DNA of 64,000 nt from positions 28,700,516-28,764,515 of the forward strand of contig OV050030.1 of NCBI GenBank assembly GCA_920105625.2. The letters run 5' to 3'. Below are positions 11,412-20,325 of the stretch, piece after piece (the first letter of the stretch is position 1; each line of letters opens with the position of its first letter). The notes beneath the pieces were generated by a model. It searched no databases, was not told the DNA's origin, and saw nothing but the letters and a program-made list of their open reading frames with translations. This stretch comes from Clusia tigrina. Its lineage: Eukaryota > Arthropoda > Insecta > Diptera > Clusiidae. Both the position numbers and the translations under genes were made by a program.

Positions 11412-11615
11412 TATTCGGGAAAGAAGTCCTTAAGCAGTACTCATCACGGTTAATTTATAAAGTGTCCTCAAGAAGTTCGATAAATTAATTGTGTAGCCCG
11501 AATAGAAACCACAACTAATTAAGCGTTAGAATTCGTTGGAATAAAAACGCAACCACACGATTTGTGTTCTATCAGAGATCCCGAGTCACCGGATAGCGGA
11601 CAAAAAGGAAAAATC

Positions 11616-11642
11616 ATGGAGAACCTGTGCGGAATATTGTAA
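11616..11642 (+). other. Leader mini-ORF that doubles as env first coding exon; splice donor at 11639
   Basis: An ATG at 11616 opens only eight codons and ends in TAA at 11640-11642. The stop overlaps a strong 5' splice donor, GTAAGC, with GT at 11639-11640. Cutting there leaves a coding exon 11616-11638 ending in phase 2. The acceptor after pol (AG at 16780-16781) supplies the phase that continues exactly into the env frame. In unspliced RNA the same ATG is a tiny upstream ORF ahead of gag. Spliced env RNAs are known for errantiviruses; this particular junction is inferred from sequence. Confidence 0.75.
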
Positions 11643-11867
11643 GCTAGTTTAAGATAAATTAAGAAATAAAATAGAATTTTGAGAAAATAATAAGTTAAAA
11701 GTAAACAAAGAAAGTGTTTTTAGAAAAAGAATTAACCTTTAAGACTAGATAAGAAGTAAAACAATTTTAAGAAATTTTCAACAAACAAAATTTAAAAGTG
11801 AAAAAAAAAAGAAAGAAAAAAATTTTTAAATAAAATAACGTAAAGAAATAACTAAATATTTTTGAAA

Positions 11868-12005
11868 CTGCGATTCCGTAGCCCATAAAGCCGGACCCTC
11901 CAGTTTATAACGGAATAAAAGCCTATAAAACTAAACTATAACAACAAAATAATAATACATTGCAAAACCACTCTGCGATTCCGTAGCCCAAAAAGCCGGA
12001 CCCTC
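11868..12005 (+). repeat. Direct 33 bp repeat in the untranslated leader
   Basis: Copies at 11868-11900 and 11973-12005 differ at one base and lie 105 bp apart. Each contains CTGCGATTCCGTAGCCCA followed by AAAGCCGGACCCTC. They are the most GC-rich part of an otherwise A-rich leader between the env donor and the gag start. Only the unspliced RNA would keep them, which would suit a packaging, export or translation signal, but the role is unknown. Confidence 0.9.
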
Positions 12006-12227
12006 TAGAGTATCACAAAATATAGAGATAACAATAAATAAAATTTTTTCTGAAAACTGTAGCTCGACTAACTATTTAAATCTACTCTCTAAAAATAAAT
12101 CCTAGTAAACGAAATCGGAGAAAAAAGATAAATTAAGAAAGAAAAAATTTATTTAATAAAGGCGTACAATACTTACTGATTTTCGTGGAATATTCTAAAA
12201 TAAATTAATTAAAATTTATAAAGTAAC

Positions 12228-13613
12228 ATGGCAAATCCTAACAACCTTATTAGACCACCTCTATTAAACGCTCCTAATCCTAATCCCGACCAACCAGTTA
12301 GACCACTTGGACAGGAAGAATTAAACGAAATAATACAATCTTCGGTATTAAGAATTCTAGAAGGTACATTACCACAGTTAGTAAGGGACCTAACTATTCA
12401 GTGTAGCACTAACCAAATAGAAGTTGACCAACCGTTTGGTATTAGTACTAGGGAAAATTTGAACGAACTAGAAAGAATACCAGACATAGTAAAAAATTTA
12501 CGAGAATTTTCTGGAAATGAAGCAGATTTTAGTTCATGGAGAAAAAGTGTTGACAGAGTTTTAAGTGTCTATGAAACCATAAAAAATACACCGAAATATT
12601 TTGGAATTTTGAACGTTATACGTAGCAAAGTAATAGGGAATGCAGACAACGTTTTAGAATCATACAATACGCCATTAAATTGGAACGCTATATCTCGCTG
12701 TCTTACAACGCATTATGCAGATAAGCGAGACATTGGCACTCTAGAATACCAAATGTCAACTCTAATACAAGGAAACCTTAGCACGCAAGAGTATTACCAA
12801 AAAGTTTATTCACACCTTTCATTAATATTGAATAAAATAGGATGTATGGATATAGGACAGGAAGCCGTTGGCCTATTAACAAAAACATACAGGGACAAAG
12901 CACTGGATACGTTCGTACGCGGACTGAGAGGCGATCTGCCAAGATTGCTTGGTATGAGAGAGCCCATTGACCTACCCCAGGCATTACAATTATGTATGAA
13001 ACTGGAAAACCAAAATTTCAGATCAAACTATGCGCTTGGTCAGAATTTTCAAAGGAAACAACGAGAATTTCCTAATATTCAACCACCAATTCCTCCACGG
13101 AAAGATAGACTACAACCACAAAATCAACAACCATTTTATCCTCATCTAGTTAATTGGGAACAATACCCACAAAGAAATCACCCTACTTATCCAACACGAC
13201 AATTTCCGATATTTAATCCACAGCAAAACCGTTCTCAAAATTTGTATCAATACCAACAACGTCCACCACCTCGACCATTTGGCCCTAAGCCATTACCTAG
13301 ACCTGAAGCTATGGATGTAGACCAAAGCATGCAAACAAAGAGAATAAATTACATGAATCGCCCTACCCATAACGATGCACACTATGGCAAAAGACCAAGT
13401 CCACCACCACAAAATATAGATAAACGACAAAGAAACTTTAACATTGAAGTTCAGCAATATGAAGACGCAATAAATAATAACGACCATGACTTTGACCAAC
13501 CCTTATCAGTTTATACCGATTGTATAAAAAACTATGAAACTAATGAACAACAAAGTTTTAATTCAGACTCTTTAGATAAAATAGATTGCCTTGATATTCA
13601 TTTTTTAGAATGA
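12228..13613 (+). CDS. gag: Gag structural polyprotein
   Basis: 461 residues, the usual size for an errantivirus Gag. Gag assembles the core and binds genomic RNA. Residues about 94-118 (FSGNEADFSSWRKSVDRVL) and 224-262 (ALDTFVRGLRGDLPRLLG, then LPQALQLCMKLE) are typical of Ty3/gypsy capsid. Residues 285-360 are rich in Pro and Gln, followed by AMDVDQSM (361-368) and NYMNRPTH, a segment common in this family. There is no CCHC zinc knuckle, which is normal for errantiviruses. The ATG lies in TAACATGG with no competing in-frame ATG upstream. The stop overlaps the first pol ATG, and a slippery heptamer sits six bases before it. Confidence 0.95.
   Translation: MANPNNLIRPPLLNAPNPNPDQPVRPLGQEELNEIIQSSVLRILEGTLPQLVRDLTIQCSTNQIEVDQPFGISTRENLNELERIPDIVKNLREFSGNEADFSSWRKSVDRVLSVYETIKNTPKYFGILNVIRSKVIGNADNVLESYNTPLNWNAISRCLTTHYADKRDIGTLEYQMSTLIQGNLSTQEYYQKVYSHLSLILNKIGCMDIGQEAVGLLTKTYRDKALDTFVRGLRGDLPRLLGMREPIDLPQALQLCMKLENQNFRSNYALGQNFQRKQREFPNIQPPIPPRKDRLQPQNQQPFYPHLVNWEQYPQRNHPTYPTRQFPIFNPQQNRSQNLYQYQQRPPPRPFGPKPLPRPEAMDVDQSMQTKRINYMNRPTHNDAHYGKRPSPPPQNIDKRQRNFNIEVQQYEDAINNNDHDFDQPLSVYTDCIKNYETNEQQSFNSDSLDKIDCLDIHFLE
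13601..13607 (+). promoter_or_regulatory. Candidate -1 ribosomal frameshift site T TTT TTA
   Basis: In the gag frame the bases read T TTT TTA, a canonical X XXY YYZ heptamer, followed by GAA and the gag TGA. Slipping back one base enters the pol frame. The pol ATG overlaps the stop as ATGA (13610-13613), so termination-reinitiation is an alternative. I did not identify a downstream stimulatory structure. Confidence 0.75.
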
Positions 13614-16600
13614 ACAGCTCTTCATTACCTTATATCGAATGTAAGCTAAGTAGTGGAGAGATCATTAAAGTTTTAATTGATACCGGATCAAATAAAAACT
13701 ATGTACAGCCGCATCTAGTAAAAACACCTATTATAAATGAAAAAATATTCTATGCTAGTTCAGTCGGAGGACAAATCAAAATAACCCATCATACTTTTGC
13801 TAATATTTTCGGCATAGACGACACAAAAATAAAATTTTTCTTGCTTCCCACCTTAAAATCTTTTCATGCCATCATAGGTAATGATTCACTTAAAGAACTA
13901 AATGCCATAATACACACCAAAGAAAATTACATGACAATAAAAAACAAATTTTGTATAAAATTGAAACAACAAATTTCGCAAAGCGTTAACCAAATTCACA
14001 TCCGATCGGAACACTTAACTCAATATCAAAAAGAATGTCTAATAAAACTCACATCCGATTATAAATCACTTTTTTGTGATCCAGACGAAAAACTTACTTT
14101 TACTACAACAGTTAAAGGTACAATTCGTACGACATCAGACAATCCTGTTTATACCAAATGTTATCCGTACCCAATGTGCCTCAAAAACCATGTAGAACAG
14201 CAAATTAACGAATACTTACGTGACGGTATAATACGACCATCTAGATCACCATATAATTCACCTGTATGGGTGGTCCCAAAAAAATTAGATGCGTCAGGAG
14301 AGAAAAAATACCGTATGGTCATAGACTATAGGAAGTTAAATTCAATTACAATACCAGACAGATACCCTATTCCCGAAATAAGCGAAGTTCTATCTCAACT
14401 TGGAAAAAACAAAATATTTTCAGTACTCGATCTGAAAAGTGGTTTCCATCAGATTCTTCTAAAAGAATCAGATACGGAGAAGACAGCTTTCTCAGTTAAT
14501 AACGGGAAATATGAATTCACTCGTCTCCCTTTTGGTCTCAAGAATGCTCCTTCTATTTTTCAGAGAGCTCTTGACGACATCTTAAGAGATCACATAGGAA
14601 AAAGATGTTTTGTCTATATTGACGACATCATTATATTCAGTAAAAATCAGGAAGATCATTTTAATGACATAAAATTAGTATTTGATACACTAGAATCAGC
14701 AAACCTCAAAATACAACTCGATAAATGTGAATTCCTAAAAACCGAAGTAGAATTTTTAGGATACATAGTGTCTGAAAATGGCCTCAAAACCAATCCAAAA
14801 AAAATTGAATCAATCAATAATTTCCCTGAACCAAAAACTCTGAAAGACCTACGTTCATTTTTAGGACTTTCAGGTTATTATCGCCGTTTTATAAGGGACT
14901 ACGCAAAACTGGCGAAACCCCTTACAGTCCTTTTAAGAGGGGAGGAAGGACGAATATCCAAAAATATATCAAAAAACATAAAAATAAATTTAAATAAAGA
15001 AGCACTAGAAGCATTTCAAAAACTAAAAAATTCCCTTAGCTCAGAAGAAGTTCTGCTCTCATACCCCGATTATTCAAAAGAATTTCAACTCACGACGGAC
15101 GCATCCAATTATGCGATTGGAGCAGTCCTAGCTCAAGACGATAGACCTATCATGTTTATATCTCGTACATTAAGTAGCGCAGAAGAACACTACGCTACCA
15201 ATGAAAAAGAGATGCTAGCAATTATTTGGTCACTGAATAACTTGCGAAACTATCTCTACGGATCCGCCAAAGTAAAAATTTACACAGACCACCAACCCCT
15301 TACGTACGCTCTCAGCAATAAGAACAATAACAATAAAATGAAGAGATGGAAAGCAATTTTAGAGGAGTACAACTATGAGCTTCTCTATAAACCCGGGAAA
15401 TCAAACATAGTTGCAGATGCCCTCTCAAGACCACCCCAAATTAATCTCTTACCAAACACCAATAACGACGATATCAACTCGTTGACAGGTACAATACATA
15501 GCGAAGACAGTTCATCACAAAATTTGATACCTGCTACAGAAGCACCAATCAATGTTTTTAAGAATCAATTGTTTTTGAAAATAGGTGAAGAAAATAGACA
15601 TCAATTCCAAATTCCTTTTCCCACATATCACAGACATATCGTAATACAAAGAAATTACTCTACAGATGACATTATACAAATATTTAAGAGATATTTAAAT
15701 CCAAGCGTAGTAAACGGTTTGTTCACATCAGAAGAAATCATGGGTAAGATACAAGAACTATATCCTTTACACTTCTCAACATACAAAATCAGATACACTC
15801 AAACAATGATTGAAGATATTACTTCCGAAGTAGAACAAGAGTCAAAAATTATAACAGAACACAATAGAGCTCACAGGAATTCTCGAGAAAATAAATCACA
15901 GCTTTTGACTAAATATTATTTTCCACAAATGCAGGCTAAAATTGAAAAAATAGTAAAACTTTGTAAAATATGCCGCGAGAATAAATACGATCGGCACCCA
16001 GCTAAACACATATTACAGTCAACCCCCATACCCCAATATCCAGGTAATATTGTACATCTCGACATATATCATACAAACAATCGTACCATTCTGACTGCCA
16101 TAGACAAATTCTCCAAATATGCTCAAGCGAAAATTATAAAGTCTAGAGCCACCGAAGACATAAAAGAACCATTAAGACAAATCCTTATTTCTTTTGGCAT
16201 ACCTGAAAAAATAGTTATCGATAATGAAAAAGCGCTTAGTTCAGCTTCCATTACATTTATGTTGCAGGATCAATTAGGAATAGACATTTTCAAAGCCCCG
16301 CCCTACACTAGCACGGTTAATGGACAAATAGAAAGGTTCCATTCAACGTTATCAGAGATAATGCGTTGTACAAAAGCCGAAAATACACATCGTTCATTTT
16401 CAGACTTGCTAGACATGTCAATTTGTAAGTATAATTATTCAATTCATTCGACCACCAACAGAAAACCAATCGAAGTATTTTTTGGACGTATTGTCAGCAC
16501 AAGCCCGGAACAATTAGACAAACATAGGTTAGAAAATATTGTAAAACTCGAAACAAAACAGGACAAGGACTTACGTTATCACAATCAAAATAGAACCAAT

Positions 16601-16768
16601 CTGAAGTCTTTTAATACAGGCGACATTATATACGTAAAGAAAAATAAGCGTATTGGAAATAAATTGTGCTCTAGGTATAAAAAGGAAATAGTCAAAGAAA
16701 ATAAAAACAGCACTGTTATTACGGAATCAGGATTAGTAGTTCACAAAAGTCTTATTAAAACTAATTAA
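13610..16768 (+). CDS. pol: Pol polyprotein: protease, reverse transcriptase, RNase H, integrase
   Basis: 1,052 residues, intact. Protease: VLIDTGS with Asp24. RT: VIDYRKLN, LDLKSGFHQI with Asp274, LPFGLKNAP, and YIDD with Asp338 and Asp339. RNase H: TTDASN with Asp497, NEKE near 531-534, YTDHQPL with Asp560, VADALSR with Asp603. Integrase: zinc-binding His751, His755, Cys785 and Cys788, then the catalytic residues Asp818 (HLDIY), Asp871 (VIDNEKAL) and Glu908 (GQIERFHS), about 36 residues apart. The order PR-RT-RH-IN is that of Ty3/gypsy. Every key residue I looked for is present. It is probably made as a Gag-Pol fusion by -1 frameshifting. The env acceptor lies 12-13 bases after its stop. 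Confidence 0.97.
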   Translation: MNSSSLPYIECKLSSGEIIKVLIDTGSNKNYVQPHLVKTPIINEKIFYASSVGGQIKITHHTFANIFGIDDTKIKFFLLPTLKSFHAIIGNDSLKELNAIIHTKENYMTIKNKFCIKLKQQISQSVNQIHIRSEHLTQYQKECLIKLTSDYKSLFCDPDEKLTFTTTVKGTIRTTSDNPVYTKCYPYPMCLKNHVEQQINEYLRDGIIRPSRSPYNSPVWVVPKKLDASGEKKYRMVIDYRKLNSITIPDRYPIPEISEVLSQLGKNKIFSVLDLKSGFHQILLKESDTEKTAFSVNNGKYEFTRLPFGLKNAPSIFQRALDDILRDHIGKRCFVYIDDIIIFSKNQEDHFNDIKLVFDTLESANLKIQLDKCEFLKTEVEFLGYIVSENGLKTNPKKIESINNFPEPKTLKDLRSFLGLSGYYRRFIRDYAKLAKPLTVLLRGEEGRISKNISKNIKINLNKEALEAFQKLKNSLSSEEVLLSYPDYSKEFQLTTDASNYAIGAVLAQDDRPIMFISRTLSSAEEHYATNEKEMLAIIWSLNNLRNYLYGSAKVKIYTDHQPLTYALSNKNNNNKMKRWKAILEEYNYELLYKPGKSNIVADALSRPPQINLLPNTNNDDINSLTGTIHSEDSSSQNLIPATEAPINVFKNQLFLKIGEENRHQFQIPFPTYHRHIVIQRNYSTDDIIQIFKRYLNPSVVNGLFTSEEIMGKIQELYPLHFSTYKIRYTQTMIEDITSEVEQESKIITEHNRAHRNSRENKSQLLTKYYFPQMQAKIEKIVKLCKICRENKYDRHPAKHILQSTPIPQYPGNIVHLDIYHTNNRTILTAIDKFSKYAQAKIIKSRATEDIKEPLRQILISFGIPEKIVIDNEKALSSASITFMLQDQLGIDIFKAPPYTSTVNGQIERFHSTLSEIMRCTKAENTHRSFSDLLDMSICKYNYSIHSTTNRKPIEVFFGRIVSTSPEQLDKHRLENIVKLETKQDKDLRYHNQNRTNLKSFNTGDIIYVKKNKRIGNKLCSRYKKEIVKENKNSTVITESGLVVHKSLIKTN

Positions 16769-16769
16769 A

Positions 16770-16782
16770 ACCTCTTTACAGA
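16770..16782 (+). promoter_or_regulatory. 3' splice acceptor for env RNA
   Basis: A pyrimidine-rich CCTCTTTACAG ends at 16781, 13 bases after the pol stop. The env frame is open from the acceptor onward, well before its first internal ATG at 16855. Its phase fits the donor at 11639. Confidence 0.72.
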
Positions 16783-18255
16783 TTACTCATTGCATCATGC
16801 CACAGCGAGATACAAGTTCTAGACTATTCAAATTCAGAAGTTGTCACGTTCACCATGGGATCAGCTAAAATCCAAACAGGCTCTTATAAACTGATACATA
16901 CGATTGACATAAATGAGTACCAGGACGCAGTCGATCGACTAAATAAGACAATAATAAAACAAGTTAATAAAACCAACGCCCTTCTCCCATTCCTTCAACA
17001 TGAAATATCCCAAATACAAAACCATATAGATAGGTTAAAGCCTAATAGTATAAGTAAAAGATCTTTAAATTTCATTGGAACAACATGGAAGTGGATAGCG
17101 GGAAGTCCCGACCACGATGATTTTAAAATACTTAGTGATAAGACAAATAATATACTTAAAAATAATGAGAGACAAATGGTAATTAACAGATTAATAATTG
17201 AAAAATTGAATAATGTTGTAAATGCTACAAATGAATTAATTATGAAAAATTTTGACAGCACAAATGTCCAAAGTACTATTAGTCTTAATATTAAAAATTA
17301 TTTAGATATATTAAAACAAGAAGTAATTAATATAGATCATGCCATAAATTGGGCAAAAATTGGATTAATAAATTCATTTATGCTTTCAAATAATGAAGTG
17401 GAGTTATTCAGACAAATGTTACAAAAAGATAACATCAGTTTTTCAAATATAGAAGAATCTTTTCAAATCGCAGATGTTTCGATAGCATCAAATAAGACTA
17501 TCATACTATATATTATAAGCATACCAACTACCAATAAAGAAACATGTGAAGAGATATTGTTAAAGCCTATTAAAAGAGGCAATGAAATTATAAAAATCTC
17601 TTATGAAAACTATATAATTTGTAAAGATAAAATTTACGCAATTAAAAATTCTTGCAAAACTTATAAAAACCTTAAAATATGTAATTATAAAGATATCGTA
17701 GATATAAGTAAAAGCTCCTGCATTCCACAAATATTACATAGCAAACCAGCATCCTGTACTAGAGTAAATAATCTACACATTGCTCCAATAGAAGATATCC
17801 AACCCGGAATTATTCTCCTCAATCAATTCAATGGCTCAATATTTGTAGATGACAACCAATTGAACCTAACAGGCTCCTATGTCATAAAATTTCGAAATGC
17901 AACAATCACTGCCAACAACCAAATTTATGAATTTAATGAAAGCTTTTCAATAGAACCCCTACCAGCTATTCTAAGATCTTCTGTTTTGCCCGGTAAATAT
18001 GAGGAAGGACTTACTATGGAACTCATCAAGGAACTTCATACGAATAACACAAGGGCAATAGAATTCTTAGAGACAAGAGGACGAATAAGCATAATAAGCG
18101 TGTCAATAATCGCATTAATTATTATCGTCGTAGTAATATTAGCAAAAATATTTGCCTCAAGGTTTGGAAGAAGAACTATAGAAATCCAACCAAAAATACA
18201 GCAAAACATAATCCAGCCAAAACTTCTCCCATGCACTTCAAGCGCGGACGCTTGA
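16782..18255 (+). CDS. env: Env-like membrane glycoprotein (second exon)
   Basis: From the first internal ATG (16855) the frame is 466 residues. It is open upstream to the acceptor, adding 24 codons, the first few hydrophobic and ending Ala-Ser-Cys like a signal-peptide end. With the leader exon the product would be about 498 residues. Numbered from 16855, a dibasic KR at 68-69 is followed by NFIGTTWKWIAGSPDHDDF, the cleavage and fusion-peptide region shared by errantivirus Env and baculovirus F proteins. A membrane helix spans about 411-433 and a 33-residue tail follows. Asn-glycosylation sequons are frequent. In this family Env is a membrane-fusion glycoprotein; activity of this copy is unknown. 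Confidence 0.92.
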
Positions 18256-18260
18256 ATTTA

Positions 18261-18270
18261 AGAGGGGAGG
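18261..18270 (+). promoter_or_regulatory. Polypurine tract
   Basis: AGAGGGGAGG lies directly before the 3' LTR and just after the env stop. It would prime plus-strand DNA synthesis. Confidence 0.92.
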
Positions 18271-18592
18271 AGTTAACGATAATTAAGTTAACAATAATTA
18301 TATTTTTTTCTTGGTCTTTATTAAGTCCAACTTCAATTCAAGCTAATCAACAAAAGCTAAATTGCTGACGCTGTGTCTGCAATACTTCCTGCACGAGCCA
18401 ACCGCTGCACTGCTCCAACGCTGTCGCTAACCGCTGCACTGCTTCAACGCTGCCGCTATTTGAATTTAAGTTAAGTTATCAAAAAATTGTAAGTTAGTTC
18501 TTGTTTTGAATTCAATAAATAAAGTTTAACATCAGAGTTTCTCTCTGATGTTTATTTTTTAAAAAATCAAAAAATAATGAAATAAGTTAATT
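18271..18592 (+). repeat. 3' LTR
   Basis: 322 bp, reading as identical to the 5' LTR, including the AATAAA signals and the 10 bp stem (18528-18537 with 18543-18552). Followed by the TGTA target duplication at 18593-18596. Confidence 0.96.
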
Positions 18593-18596
18593 TGTA

Positions 18597-19914
18597 TAAT
18601 GAATTAGATTTTAATATCTAAATTAAATCTTTTGACACAAAAGCAGTAGCAAGGAGATTACTTTTCGTTCCATTACCAGCGTTGGCTTCTTGCACTTGCA
18701 CCCCTCCGTCCAGGTCCACCCAGATCCATCACCCCCATACAAGTAAGGCTGGCGCAGGCGGCAGACGTCAGGCATACGAGTAGCAATGCAATGCCGCTAC
18801 TTCGTTTTTGGAAATGCTTTGCTTCATAGTTATCTTGTATGCGCTTCTCAGCCGTTACAGCTTCCGTAAGCATACTTGCGCGTACCGCATGCACCGCAAC
18901 TTCCTGCGGATGTGTCGCAGCCGCAAGTACAAATGCAGTTGGTGCTGGTGTTTGTGCTTCTGCTGCTGTTCCGAATGGCACATAACCATAAGTTCTGAGG
19001 GTGATTTTGCAGTTTGTGGAATTTTTGCGGAATAAAAACGAAAATTCTTTGACTCAGTCGTGAAATTGCTTTCCGATCATAATCACACAAATGACGTTCC
19101 AGCATTGAAATTGAAGATGTCAGAAACCGAAGTGAATGCGCATTTTTTCCCTAAAAAGTGAAAGTTTTATTCAGGCGCGTGTTCGGTTTCGCAAAATGAT
19201 TGACATGTTGTTGATTGCTGCGTATGCCAACTTGTCACCGGAGATATAGGCTTGCGTTGGAAGCAGTGAATTAGATGTATGCAGAGATCCTTTATTTTAA
19301 TGTAAAATTACAGGAAAAACTCGGTGATGCGGGAAGTTAATTTATTGGATAGGAAAAGGAAGAAGTGCTGAAATGTCTTCTTTTGCTTTTTGGAGGACCT
19401 TTCTCTGTAAGAATTAAACAACTGCAATACCAAAGAAAAATTTTAATTTATTCGGTGTCAGATTTGGTTCCTAACAGAAGCACACCATATATAGGCAGAT
19501 ATTTTTTAAATGTTTTGGATGCATATACAAATGTAAGAATCTTGGAATGTGAAGTTAACCTCCTTCCGATTCACTGTGTCCATCCATTTTCGAACTTGTC
19601 GAACCAGCTAAGAAACATAATTTTTTCCTTTTTAACTCTACAAAGTTTCCTATGATGATTTCACCATCCATATACCAACCATATAAAACCTTCGAATTAT
19701 ATTCAGTAACACGAGTTGAAAGGTGTCACGGGGAGCACATGGTTAGATATTCTCGCTAATATACCCATTCAAGTCGACTGGATTTCAGCAAAGTGTCGAA
19801 AATACCGAGGCAACATCTGCGACCTCACCTCGTGTCTTGTCTCTTCATGTTAAGATGAGTTTGTGGTTTAAAGTTGAGGAATGTGGGGTTGTGTACTAAA
19901 GGTGTACTAAATCC

Positions 19915-19917
<3 letters not shown>
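18597..19917. other. Provirus 3' flank, no gene established
   Basis: Host sequence beyond the provirus. It contains a GC-richer block at 18660-18990 with open frames on both strands (see the weak candidate there) and otherwise nothing I recognise. Confidence 0.5.
18673..18981 (-). CDS. Unrecognised Ala-rich open frame, weak candidate
   Basis: A 102-codon minus-strand frame, rich in Ala and Thr, with a hydrophobic segment near residues 62-82 (GIALLLVCLTSAACASLTC). The region is less AT-rich than its surroundings, which is why it is open. A plus-strand frame at 18808-19035 overlaps it, so codon bias is no guide. I recognise no family, and no splice sites or neighbouring exons support it. It may be a chance frame. 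Confidence 0.15.
   Translation of the reverse strand: MPFGTAAEAQTPAPTAFVLAAATHPQEVAVHAVRASMLTEAVTAEKRIQDNYEAKHFQKRSSGIALLLVCLTSAACASLTCMGVMDLGGPGRRGASARSQRW

Positions 19918-19990
<73 letters not shown>
19918..19990. repeat. (AT)n microsatellite
   Basis: About 73 bases of uninterrupted TA dinucleotide. Length is likely variable and may be misassembled. Confidence 0.97.
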
Positions 19991-19994
<4 letters not shown>

Positions 19995-20094
19995 GAGGAC
20001 TCATCTGCTAGATAGATAGATAGATTGTAATCAGAACGGGAACTAGTCACCAAGTCACTGCGGCCAAATAGACCAATTGTGACACACTCTGTTT

Positions 20095-20325
20095 TTACAA
20101 ATGCTCCCCAACTCTAGTATTCATTTCGTATTCAGAGATTTCTTTAGGAGATTTGTTCGCAATATCTGACGGTTGTAGGAAATGGTTACCTAAGTAACGG
20201 AGCCTGGTCCATATAAGACCATTACAGAGACAAAGCAGATTTTCAGCTGTTTCCTCATCTTCGCAATCTACAGAGGTCATTTTTCCTATACAATCTACAG
20301 AGGTCATTTTTCCTGATCTCTATAT
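20095..20325 (-). pseudogene. LINE ORF2 C-terminal fragment
   Basis: The minus-strand frame contains EDEETAENLLCLCNGL, then RLRYLGNHFLQPSDIANKSP. This matches the Cys/His cluster and the LGxxFL tail at the end of RNase H-type LINE ORF2 proteins. A 24 bp segment is duplicated at 20264-20287 and 20290-20313, which repeats the start of the Cys motif. Nothing more of the element is visible. Confidence 0.6.

Larger units (their letters stand above)
11073..18592 (+). mobile_element. Complete errantivirus (Ty3/gypsy group) with gag, pol and env
   Basis: A 7,520 bp element flanked by TGTA duplications at 11069-11072 and 18593-18596. Two 322 bp LTRs begin AGTTAAC and end GTTAATT, enclosing a primer binding site, long leader, gag, pol, env and polypurine tract. 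All three main frames are open from end to end. I compared the LTRs by eye and found no difference, so insertion is recent in evolutionary terms. A third env-like gene, AGTTAA terminus and 4 bp alternating pyrimidine-purine target place it with the insect errantiviruses. It is probably competent or very recently so, but expression cannot be judged from sequence. Confidence 0.96.

Noticed and set aside
18808..19105. Cys-rich open frames on both strands, resembling a small Cys-rich peptide
   Set aside because: Overlapping frames on both strands arise from the same GC-richer block; no signal peptide, spacing pattern or exon borders.
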